In this document: piece after piece, positions 55,186 through 64,000 of the stretch
Numbering within the stretch: position 1 is the stretch's first letter
How the letters are laid out: every line of letters begins with the position of its first letter
Assembly (NCBI GenBank): GCA_031771865.1
Contig: JASISA010000001.1
Coordinates: forward strand, 1,240,001-1,304,000
DNA: 64,000 nt
Origin: Nothophaeocryptopus gaeumannii
Lineage: Eukaryota; Ascomycota; Dothideomycetes; Mycosphaerellales; Mycosphaerellaceae
Direction of reading: 5' to 3'
The notes under the pieces: generated by a model
The model's input: the letters and a program-made list of their open reading frames with translations, nothing else
Told to the model about the DNA's origin: nothing
The model's database searches: none
Program-made: the position numbers and the translations under genes

Positions 55186-56271
55186 ATGGTAGTACGACCG
55201 AGGATGAAGGAAGCACCCGAGGACAGCTCGATGAAGGATGGCATCTTCAACGAATGTGAGACGAGGATGTAGCGTTACCTCAATTTGTAAAGACTGATCA
55301 GAAGTGCCAAAGACAATACCGTCCCGCCAGTGCAAGAGAAGATTCTACCCTTATTCAACTTGAAGGGCAAGACAGCAATCGTTAGCGGAGCTGGTGCCGG
55401 TATTGGTTATGCAGTCGCCCAAGGCTTCGCGGAAGCTGGCGCCAATGTTGCTATTTGGGTACTTCGGTCCAAGATAATAGTCACCCGAAACCCCACTAAC
55501 ATTCTCCCAGTATCACGGCAACAAGAAAGCCATCGACAAAGCCAAAGACATTGAGAAAGAATTCGGCGTAAAGTGTCAGTACTCCTCCAATCCAATTTGT
55601 AATTAACCGTTTCGGTGAACGACACTGACTCCTTTGCAGGCAAAGCCTACCAAACCGACGTAACAGACTCCACCGACACCGCCCGCGTAATCAACCTCAT
55701 CGTCTCCGAATTCAACTCCCGCCTCGACATCTTCGTCGCCAACGCCGGCATCCCTTGGACCCAAGGCCGCATGATCGACGGCCAACTCGACCACTACCAC
55801 AAAGTCGTCTCCACCGACCTAGACTCCGTCTTCTACTGCGCCAAAGCCGCAGGAGAAATATTCCGTCGCCAATACCAAACCGGACTCAACGCAAAAGGTG
55901 AGGCGCTGGAGCATTATTCTAACGGAAGTTTTATTGCGACGGCGAGTATGAGTGGTCATGTTGCGAATATTCCGCAGTTGCAGGCTGCGTACAACGCGGC
56001 TAAAGCAGGCGTGATTCAGCTGTGTAAGAGTCTTGCGGTGGAGTGGGTGAAGTTTGCGAGGGTTAATAGTGTGAGTCCGGGGTATATGGCGACCGAGATC
56101 TCTGACTTTATACCGCCGGAGACGAAGAGGATTTGGCATGGGAAGATTCCGATGGGGAGGGAAGGAGAGGCTCATGAGTTGAAAGGGGCGTATTTGTATT
56201 TGGCGTCGGATGCGAGTTCGTATACGACGGGGACGGATTTGGTTGTTGATGGTGGGTATTGTGCGATCTGA
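55186..56271 (+). CDS. Short-chain dehydrogenase, sorbose/mannitol-dehydrogenase type
   Basis: NAD(P)H-dependent polyol/ketose reductase-like SDR. Secure exons: about 55293-55458, 55511-55574 and 55640-56271. A first exon from ATG 55186 (MVVRPRMKEAPEDSSMKDGI) is likely but its donor is unclear: GTGAGA at 55256 breaks the frame, while GTAGCG near 55270 keeps it with a very short intron. Body: PLFNLKGKTAIVSGAGAGIG, then WYHGNKKAIDKAKDIEKEF across intron 2, KAYQTDVTD after intron 3, NAG, the catalytic Ser in ATASMSGHV, YNAAK, and VNSVSPGYMATEIS. The C-terminal YTTGTDLVVDGGYCAI is the classic end of this subgroup. The substrate is inferred from the subgroup only. Confidence 0.87.
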
Positions 56272-56395
56272 GGTGTAGCTGGATCGTACAGTCACATATC
56301 CATCGGTCACTCAAAATGTCACAAGTCTTGATCAAGCTCCTGCGCTCTCCAGTCCATCAGCGGTTTTGCCCAGCGCCGCTCTTTTACATTAAGCC

Positions 56396-57067
56396 TCATG
56401 CACTAGAACCTTCTCTTGCCGCCCTATGCCCATCCAACCTCCTCTCCATATCAATCCTCCAATGATACTTCCACTGCTCAATGACCGGCTCACTCTCTAC
56501 GTCTCCCGTGTCCAGCACAACCTTCCTCAGGTCCAACTCGTTGTACCTCCCGACCTCATCGACGAATCTTGTACACCTATTGAGGTCCCCTTGACGACTT
56601 CCCAGCACAGTCCTCAAACCACTTCTGATGCTCCCTCGACGGAATTGCTCCTTGTTCTCTTCGATTATATGTCGGATCGCCGGACTGATCTGGTATCGGA
56701 TGATCAGTCTGGTGAGGGATTGGCGGGCGTCTGAAGTGATGGACTGCAGCCAGCGAAGGGGTGGTGAGGAATCTTCATCAAATACAATAGCCAAAAATGT
56801 ATTGCAGGAGTAGTAGAGCTGGAGCGTCTCGCTCCGGATCTGTCGACAGGTCCGTAGAAGGCCAGGTTCGGGGAATTCTTCGTTCGACCATGGCGCTTCT
56901 TCTTCAAGATTCTCGACGTTGATTCGTTCGGTTTCAACCAGAGCTGCAGGGTAGATGCGCTCGCGAAGCTCTCGAGGGAGTCGTGTAAGTAGTAGGCACT
57001 GAATCTGGTTCATGTCGATGTGGATTTGGCCTCCGCTTGCTGCTGAGGTTGAAGTCCGTATGTACAT
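56396..57067 (-). CDS. 2EXR/F-box-like protein A
   Basis: Single exon, 223 residues from ATG 57067, with an internal ATG at 57013 possible. It has the fungal 2EXR pattern: LLLTRLPRELRERIY near the start, PGLLRTCRQIRSETLQLYYS about 55 residues later, and a conserved strand-rich region (WLQSITSDARQSLTRLIIRY). These proteins resemble F-box proteins and are expanded in filamentous ascomycetes; biochemical roles are mostly unknown. The C-terminal part (VDEVGRYNELDLRKVVLD) looks folded. Two relatives lie within 7 kb. Confidence 0.75.
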   Translation of the reverse strand: MYIRTSTSAASGGQIHIDMNQIQCLLLTRLPRELRERIYPAALVETERINVENLEEEAPWSNEEFPEPGLLRTCRQIRSETLQLYYSCNTFLAIVFDEDSSPPLRWLQSITSDARQSLTRLIIRYQISPAIRHIIEENKEQFRRGSIRSGLRTVLGSRQGDLNRCTRFVDEVGRYNELDLRKVVLDTGDVESEPVIEQWKYHWRIDMERRLDGHRAAREGSSA

Positions 57068-57745
57068 ATGGAACGGCCGGTGCCGCCTCGTGGCAACTCC
57101 ACCTCGTGGCCGGAGAGGTGTGTAGCCGAACTTCTCCAGTCACAAGACATGTTGGTCTGAGAAGCATATGAAGCTGCCATTGCAGCATCCGGCATCACCA
57201 TTTCGGTATGTAGGTGAATGCAAGCGATGCTCTTGGGATGGATCTCACACGATCATGCGGCGGCGGTGCCCATCGCGCCTGTGCCATCGGTGCCGACAGC
57301 GCTTGACACACTGGAGTGTCCGTTCACGTGAAGCCAATTGCATGCGAGGGCCACGTTGCAAGGCCGCTAAGGCAGATGTGGGTCCTCCTACTGCTATCGA
57401 CCCGGTGCTCGGTCTCCGGGCTCCGTTTCGTATCCAGTCTGAATGACTCCGATGTCTGCCGTCGATCGAGGTTTTCAAATCTGTTCCAATGACAATGAGG
57501 AATTTTGGCTTTTTTGATCCTGCGGTGGGCCAAGCTCCCAATTGCATACAAGAATGCGCCGAAGGATTGCCGCCGAACTGCGGCCAACTCGTGCAGACAC
57601 AAGGTGCAGTTTTCATGCTCTGCCGCTCGTGGCGCGTCATGCTCCTTCTCCAGGGAAAGGTGGTAGGGTGTAAGGTTGTTGTGTACAGGCATGGCGTGTT
57701 TCAGACGTGCAGGAGTGCTGGCTGGCATGTGAAAGCTTCCTCCTC
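57068..57745. other. Intergenic gap
   Basis: About 680 bp between two minus-strand 2EXR-like genes. A 158-codon minus ORF at 57324-57800 has no support. Confidence 0.35.
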
Positions 57746-58523
57746 TTAAGAGTATGCCAAGTCGGTCTCGACCTGCCTTCCGTAATGACACCACTCGCAT
57801 CCAGTGCTCAGACCTTTGCTCTGAGAGGAAGAGTCCGTGTCTTGCAGACAGTCGACTACAAAGTGCAACCAGTCGTGACTTGAGCGACGCTGGATTGCAA
57901 CGTCATCCTCCATCTTCTCGGCATCAAATTTGACGGCCGACGCGTTGATGCCTCGAATGTGAGCGAGTTCATCCAGAAACTCTAGGAAGTCGATTCGGCG
58001 TCTTGTTTGTACGACTTTTGGATTCTATTGCGTCGTGGCAGGCAAGATGGTCCATCATCTCCCTGGAGATCGAGCCTAAGGAACGTCGATAGTGAGTTTC
58101 CAGAGGCCGTAGGTGAATGATGAGGTCATTGATAGCCCTTCGGTTCCTCGGTGGGATTGACAGTAGCCAGTTGAGCGCCCTAGAAGTGTTGTCTCTGTAG
58201 ACATGGATTTTGAAAGTGCTGCGGCTGTAAAATAGCTTGGTGGCTTCGACGCGGCCTTGGCGGCAGGTACTGCTTTGCCGTCAGCTTTCTGCAAGCAAGA
58301 TTCGGAAGAATAAAAGCACCAGTAACATACCTCAGTAAGCCTGGAATAGCCGGTACAGCTTGGGCCAGAGGGTCAACATCCATGACCTCGCCATTGAAGA
58401 CCTCCACCCAGATCAGGTCCCGTATTTCGCCTGTGCTATGAATTAATATAGCTTGCATTTGGTTCCGACAAGGATACGCTCACGAGGTAGCTTCTCAAGA
58501 AGTGTGCAGCTGGGCTTCGCCAT
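57746..58523 (-). pseudogene. 2EXR/F-box-like protein B, apparently frameshifted
   Basis: Exons 58523-58484, 58430-58331 and from 58269. Splicing yields LLEKLPREIRDLIWVEVFNG, then PGLLSTCRQGRVEATKLFYS and ALNWLLSIPPRNRRAINDLI, a clear 2EXR family core. In frame it stops early at 57969 (146 residues). At about 58025 the good coding frame shifts by one base. The other frame then continues NPKVVQTRRRIDFLEFLDEL ... CEWCHYGRQVETDLAYS to TAA at 57746, 92 further codons with sound codon use. I find no donor that explains the shift. Either a single-base assembly error, in which case the gene is intact, or a recent inactivating indel. Confidence 0.6.
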
Positions 58524-60969
58524 CTTCACCGCTGGACGTCCCTCCCCTGTTACGCAGTCGTGCAATGCGGGAACACAGCTGATTCCAACATATATGAGAT
58601 ACCGCAGAAGAAGTACCTACGGTGTCTGAATGGAAAAGTGGCTGCCCATCCTACAAGCGAGAGATATGTTCAAGCCTGGCTCCACTGCGATGGTCAGTCA
58701 AGCGGATGCGTGCAGCAGAGTCCACTTCTGCGTTTGCTTTGAGCAGTGTCGAGCTGCCACAACCACTCAGCGAGGATTGCCATAACAAGAGCATGTCTAG
58801 TAGGAGCAAAATCCTGCCATTGGTGGCGTTGACCAATTCGCAATGACCCAGAGAGGCAATTGAATCTTTTTGTCAATCGTGAGACTTCCACAATTCGTGG
58901 CCCAGGCGAAACTGTCAGCCTCGTGCTTCTCGAAACGTACAAGTTTCAGCCCACGTCGCGGATAGCAGCATGAGGCAGACTTTGTTCCTCGGCCGTGACG
59001 AAAACGCTCCGTCCGTTCGGAAAGTGTCGGTGCCGGTGGTGACAGTTACAAATTGGCAAGTCATGAAACAAGCCGTGGTGCTATTGCCTACTTTGCGAGT
59101 AGAGGAGAAGAAGGGAGCAAAACGGTCGACGAACACTGAAAGCGCAGTCAGGTCGGAGGAAGAATTGACGCGCTTGGAACGTGAGGCTGTTTGGCCCGTC
59201 ATCAGGCTGTGGAAGAGGCAGAATACCGCCTCTTCTGAGCTCTTGGTACAGGAGGCAGGAAAGAGGTCTATCTGAGCAAGCTGGTTGCCGCATCTAGCCT
59301 GGACTGTGAGAGAATATTCCATGGCTCGAGCCTGGGCTGAGCCGAGACTGCCGGCCTTCTTAGAGACATGCCTAAGGGAAGACTAAATTGATGATTGCAC
59401 TATCACATGCAGCAAAGGCCGAAGGAATTGCCTGTTACAAGGCTGTGGAAGCAGGAGAGGAAGTGGAAGCTGCATTGTTGGAAGAGCAGTGGACTGGCAT
59501 TTGTTGAGACGCGGGATCAGAGGGCGGCGGAAGAATCTGTTCAAATCGCCGATATACAGAATGCTTCTCCAAGAAATGTGGAAAAGTAGGAAACAGAGTT
59601 CGCATCATCTGCCGTCCTGCAAACGCCGCTTCGCTTCTCCAGCTCGTCCCACCAGCGGCAACGTCTCAAAGGATGACGAGCAGCATGATCCATCGTTGCC
59701 ATGATCGGGATGCCCACGTTTCAGACAGCCAGACGACTCGTCGAGTCCCGCTCCGCTGCGATGGTTCAGCAAAGCGTTACATGTATGGCCACGCTATTGG
59801 GCCGATGAATAGAGCCAATCCTCGTATTGTAGACGGCGTCTTGGGAATGTCATTGGAGGAGAATGTGACGTTTTGCTGTCGCTGTTCTCGTCCGAGTCCG
59901 GCATACGGAGTAGACTCCACCAAATAGATATACTACTGCCGTCAGACGCCTTCCTGACCGCGTCGTTGCTGGGTCCTCCATTAATGCAGCTCTGAGGCAT
60001 ATATCACCTCTCCGACTTCCAACCCCTCTTTGGCGTGCTGAAAAACCTGCCCAGATACGGACGCGCCGGCAGACTGCAACCGCTTGCTCATCATATACAG
60101 CTCCGATAGCTATCGCGTCGTGGTGAGTCTCGGTCAGGCTATTGGCCTTCTAGCCCTGAACCGCCTAGCATTATCACGCACAATGCGGGAGGGGCGCTCT
60201 CCCAGCAGTGCGATACCCGACGGCCAGCAGGCGTGTTGCGCACTCCCTCATGTTCTCTCAGCTAACAATCGTCCTTGCAGACCATCAGCGTGTGGCGTGT
60301 GGCGTGAAGCGTTCTTGCATTCTACTAGTCTCCACTGCGATACTCCAGTGCGATAAGGGCCGGCTCTTCCGGTGGCTCTGGTAGACTGTTGAGATCCTCC
60401 ACCAGGATTCAGCGGGCGGAATTTGAAAGAGGGAGGAGCATACAAGACACAACCAGGAAAGCTCTTCTGCCGCTATCTCGCTGATTGACCTCCTATCGGC
60501 AGTGTCTCAGTCCCAAGCAGCGGAGTGCATTGGAGCACTGTACGATATATTGCCCTCGGACGTGCCGTACGCCGCCTGAGAAACACCACATCCGTAGCGC
60601 GTCGACCAGGGTCAGATGCATGAGCAGGCCTCGTAGCACATCCGCACGACAGTACCGATATTCCACTCTTGCACTATCGCAACTCCTGGCTCCACCTGGA
60701 TATACATACGCACAAGCTCAAACGCGTCGACCCCTCGTGCGCAGAGTCTCCTCCGCTATAGAACGATAACCTGCTCTCACCTGGTCAGCCAAGTACAAAG
60801 GGAAGGAAGCAGTGCCGCGGAACAACGCCGACGCATTCCACTCCCCGCGAGAGGCATTTGACTGACGCCGAACACGTCAAGCAACGATATTCGTGGTTTC
60901 CTCGGTCGTTGAACTGTGTATCAGCCTCACCTCACTTCGCACCTCACTTCGCACCTCACATTACGCCCA
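58524..60969. other. Intergenic, weak ORFs only
   Basis: About 2.4 kb. The overlapping ORFs 58970-59275 (plus) and 58915-59322 (minus) each have some codon bias but no domain. A 12-bp CACCTCACTTCG repeat at about 60928-60956 lies directly before the next gene. Otherwise I see nothing. Confidence 0.35.
60928..60956. repeat. 12-bp direct repeat in leader
   Basis: CACCTCACTTCG occurs in two full copies plus a partial third just before the 60970 start codon. Read directly. Confidence 0.75.
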
Positions 60970-62109
60970 ATGGCCGCCGTCATGCCTATAGGTAGGAAGC
61001 CACTACCAGGGCGAGCACCACCTGCCGCTTCGAATTACATGCAGGCACCGAAGCAACCGCCGAATGACTATCAGCATGCACGAACACGGACAAACTCATC
61101 CGGCTTGATGCCCTCATACGAGTCTGCTACCTCGCCGCCGCAGCCAACTGCTTCACCCTCGTACAGCATGACCAACCAAACCCAACCGCCTTATCCCGGC
61201 CAGACACGTAGAACGCTATCTAATGCCACTTCCTCCACCTCCTCCACGAACACCAACTCGAATCTCCACCGAGCGCCCACAAATTCCGCGTATAGCACTG
61301 CTAGTGGAGTTCCTAGGCGATCCACTTCCTCGCGCAGCAACTCCTCCCTCTCACCCACCTCATACGTAGCTCTCATGAGAAAGCAAAAAGCGACTGTCTG
61401 GTGCGACAGAGCCCAACATGAAGACCCGAGGATACTTGCTGCGCAACGGCAAGCAAAGATGCGGGCTGCGGCGGAAGTGGCAGGTGGACACAACTATGCT
61501 GCGCAAGCACGGACAAGCACCAGCAGTTCAGGCGTCGTCGGAGGCGTGCGGAGCAAGATCAGACATCACGGAGCACCCAAGGCAAGCGCATACAGTGCCC
61601 AGCTCACTACTGGTGCTGGCGTGCCTATGAGGTTGAGCGCTTCAGAGGTCGACGACGGGAACAATAGTGATGAGGAGCCTGGGACTACTGGGAACCGTTA
61701 TCATACTAGAAATGGCAGCGGGAGGAGCAGTCTGGGTAGTGGAGGTCGAAGGTCACACAGCTACCTCGGCTCTGGCCTGAACAATTCTTACAGCAACGGC
61801 CAGACACCTTCCGGCGGCAGCCCTGTGGATAGTATTGGGGAAGAGCCAACACCTATGCAAGGTCATGATGGTACTGCTGGAGATGACTATTTCGACCAGC
61901 AAGGCGGCAGCGGAAGCAGTGGGGAGCAAGAGGAAAGATTTGGGGACATTGGCGGCTTACCGAACACTCGCAAGCTCACTGCTGAGCAGCAAATACAACA
62001 GCAGAAGAATAATGCTGACGACCTTCGGAGAAGAGGTAGTGTGGATGAGAGGACCATGACCATGAGTGGGCCACGATTATTCGTCGCTAACCCAGACTTG
62101 AGCGACTGA
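60970..62109 (+). CDS. Disordered protein with a small conserved-looking core
   Basis: Intronless, 379 residues from ATG 60970. The frame is open further left but only from GTG. The N-terminal 130 residues are Pro/Ser/Thr/Gln-rich. A compact charged segment follows at about 131-175: SYVALMRKQKATVWCDRAQ, then HEDPRILAAQRQAKMRAAAE. It looks like an ordered, probably conserved helical motif with Trp and Cys. The remainder is Gly/Ser-rich, with an acidic stretch EVDDGNNSDEEPG and a polar C-terminus (LTAEQQIQQQKNNADDLRRR). No catalytic domain is visible. Function unknown. Confidence 0.7.
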   Translation: MAAVMPIGRKPLPGRAPPAASNYMQAPKQPPNDYQHARTRTNSSGLMPSYESATSPPQPTASPSYSMTNQTQPPYPGQTRRTLSNATSSTSSTNTNSNLHRAPTNSAYSTASGVPRRSTSSRSNSSLSPTSYVALMRKQKATVWCDRAQHEDPRILAAQRQAKMRAAAEVAGGHNYAAQARTSTSSSGVVGGVRSKIRHHGAPKASAYSAQLTTGAGVPMRLSASEVDDGNNSDEEPGTTGNRYHTRNGSGRSSLGSGGRRSHSYLGSGLNNSYSNGQTPSGGSPVDSIGEEPTPMQGHDGTAGDDYFDQQGGSGSSGEQEERFGDIGGLPNTRKLTAEQQIQQQKNNADDLRRRGSVDERTMTMSGPRLFVANPDLSD

Positions 62110-62709
62110 GGAAATCTCTTTTCTGTGGGTAAATGACTGGCATGTGCCCGCCGCTGGTATACTATTGAAGCCGTTGACGGTGGAGCAAGGCTCCGTATAT
62201 TGATATAGGACGGGAGCGTTCACACGCTCGTTGGCCATCTGGCGCATTATTTGTTGGTTTGGCATCTCGAAGCGTTCTTTCGTTGGATACCACAGCATAG
62301 GGTCATCAGGGAATGGAGAGTTTCAACAGAAGAGATGTTGCCTTCCATTCTTCAAATCCCCTTCACTCACCTTCTCGTGTGATCATTGCTTTCTAGAAGG
62401 CGTTTTGAAGGCCCAGCTGACACGTGATAGCATCGCTGATAAGCACTTGATTCTGCCCTTGGCGAGACCGTGTCGAGAATCTCATAACTAATCGCGTCCT
62501 TCCCACACCACTTATAAACAACGCCCTTTGAGGCCGTATCTGAGTCCTTCAGGAAGGCTGACTTTGGACTTTCACGTCGGTCATTGCACATGCTTCTTGC
62601 CGCCGTGGCCCGAGCGTCTGCCGGGGGGCCAACTTCAAGTGCAAACACAACTGACCTTCGTGACTTCGCAATTGCAACACCAATCGTGTACTGTGCGAGA
62701 GCTTCGCTC
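62110..62709. other. Intergenic / upstream of 2EXR-like C
   Basis: About 600 bp. The downstream ORF is open from 62584, so translation could start at ATG 62584 rather than 62710. Confidence 0.35.
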
Positions 62710-63616
62710 ATGGCCATGGCTATGGCTGATTCAGAGTCGTCCGACTCTATCAAGCAGCAAAGTCGCGCTCCCTGGCCGAACAGCAACGACATCCGAGTAA
62801 CCATGCACGAACTCTTCGAGCGCGACCTTCTTACATGGACGACTGAAGATCATTGGATTGAAGCATTAGCCTCACTCGATGGCGGCGACGATGACTGTGC
62901 CACTCCAACTTCACCCGCCGCACCCATCTGCGAACGACTTCGCAGGCAACCAGACGACACCGACTCGCCACTCCTCGCGCTACCAGGCGAACTTCGCGAA
63001 TTCATCTACGAATACACACTCATCTCCTCCTCCGATCCGATCGAAATCACAAGAGCAAACATCCGCGAACGAACCGGCCTGCTTCAAACATGCCGCCAAA
63101 TCCGATCCGAAGCCTCCCCCTTCTTCTACGCTCGAAACAACTTCACAGCTACCGTCCCATCCTTCGACGGAAGCACCACCTCCAGCTGGATCCTCTCCCT
63201 CCGCTCACGCGACGCACAATCCATCATCTCCCTCCAAATCACCCACCGCCTCACCGGCCCATCCATCGCCCGTTTCCGTCTCGCTTGCAATGGCATATCC
63301 CCACCGCGTATCTCCCCCACCGCATTGTTTGCATGTACTCCGTCAGCGCGCGCCCCACCTAGATCGAATTCGCCAGACGCGGAATGAGACTGCGAAGCTC
63401 CTTGTTGAAGCTCTCGCCGAGACATCGCTGGATCTGAGGTGTGTGAGGGCTCCTCCGGTGCGAGATGTTGGGCAATTGACGGAGGAGAATCGAGATGGAT
63501 ATGTGATGGGGATGATTGGTAGGGGCTGGGAGAGGGGGTTGAGGAGGGAGGTTGAGGAGGCGATGAAGGAGGATGGCGAGGAGGAGCAGGAGGAGGAGGA
63601 CGCGAGTGATGAGTGA
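62710..63616 (+). CDS. 2EXR/F-box-like protein C
   Basis: Exons 62710-63307 and 63363-63616 give 283 residues (ATG 62584 or 62803 are alternative starts). Core: SPLLALPGELREFIYEYTLI, then GLLQTCRQIRSEASPFFYAR about 30 residues later, then SWILSLRSRDAQSIISLQI. The intron (donor GTATCT, acceptor CCTAG) moves translation to the frame RIRQTRNETAKLLVEALAE and an acidic C-terminus of Glu runs ending DASDE. The donor is one of two in-frame choices (the other is at about 63287). It shares the LPxELR and LLxTCRQ motifs with the two genes at 56.4-58.5 kb. Confidence 0.72.
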
Positions 63617-64000
63617 GACAGGTTTGAGGTGAGAAATGTTGTGCCTGCGGGCGTGGTCTCCCAGAAGCTACATGTACGGTGTGGAATGCTGAAGAAGCGG
63701 CGGTTATTACAGAAGGTGAGATGGTGGACTTAGCCGAGGGCGACCAGATACATGTGAGGCTTCAGGTGTTGCTGTACAGACGTTAGCAGAAGTATGTTGA
63801 GATGAAGGTGAAGGCGAGCTTGGTACGGACGAGAGTGAGAATGGAACACCAATGTCCCCAATGGCGGATCAACAGCGCTGGTTTCGCTATCAATCTCCAT
63901 ATATGTGTACACCTCATCTCATCTTATTCCATCCATAACGACTGCTCAAACCGCCACAACGCCGCGCTGAACGCAACATGGTATATAGCTCTGAAGAAGA
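63617..64000. other. 3' flank to window end
   Basis: 384 bp with no supportable gene. A GTATATAGC near 63970 could be a TATA element of a gene beyond the window. Confidence 0.3.

Noticed and set aside
58915..59322. 136-codon minus ORF, antisense to a 101-codon plus ORF
   Set aside because: Moderate codon bias on both strands but no domain, signal peptide or splice support to choose either.
1..64000. tRNA, rRNA, transposon, telomere repeat, CRISPR
   Set aside because: I looked for tRNA B-box patterns, terminal repeats, transposase or reverse-transcriptase motifs and spaced repeats and saw none. A covariance-model and repeat search would be decisive.

Overview
This is a 64 kb piece of a filamentous ascomycete nuclear genome, most likely a Dothideomycete. 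The evidence is short GT-AG introns (about 35-200 bp) interrupting genes on both strands, C-rich third codon positions, and typical fungal proteins: an AC19 polymerase subunit, Arb1, Sec12, alpha-actinin, a fungal P450 and 2EXR/F-box-like proteins. The class assignment is inference. I found no rRNA or tRNA genes, CRISPR arrays, transposons or viral sequence by eye.

Layout. 1-5.5 kb: the 3' part of RPC19 (+) with a puzzling tail, then complex I subunit NDUFA6 (-), ribosome-biogenesis ATPase ARB1 (-) and a short-chain dehydrogenase (-). 5.5-9.6 kb: gene-poor, with one small basic protein. 9.6-13.5 kb: a large PH plus leucine-rich-repeat protein. 14-21 kb: a small unknown gene, complex I subunit NDUFS6, a cytochrome P450 and a membrane acyltransferase, all (-). 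21-28 kb: mitochondrial NAD kinase (+), purine nucleoside phosphorylase (+), FCF2 (-) and SEC12 (+) from a shared promoter. 28-32.5 kb: gene-poor. 32.5-41 kb: a CRIB-domain protein (+), alpha-actinin (+) and a Helo-like protein (-). 42-49 kb: a small unknown (-) and a tandem array of three intronless REX4/ISG20-like exonuclease paralogs (+). 49-56 kb: pICln (+), a large single-pass membrane protein (-) and a second SDR (+). 56-64 kb: three 2EXR/F-box-like genes (one apparently frameshifted) around a disordered protein.

Most genes are single-copy housekeeping functions: transcription and ribosome biogenesis (RPC19, ARB1, FCF2), respiration (two complex I subunits), ER export (SEC12), actin and Rho/Cdc42 signalling (alpha-actinin, CRIB protein, perhaps the PH-LRR protein), nucleotide and cofactor metabolism (NAD kinase, PNP). 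The P450 and the SDRs are scattered with no synthase backbone, so I do not call a biosynthetic cluster. The most unusual locus is the exonuclease triplet: all three keep the first and third catalytic motifs, two have lost the second-motif aspartate, and their C-terminal tails have diverged.

Exon boundaries were placed by hand from GT/AG sites, reading frame and family conservation. They need transcript data to be final.
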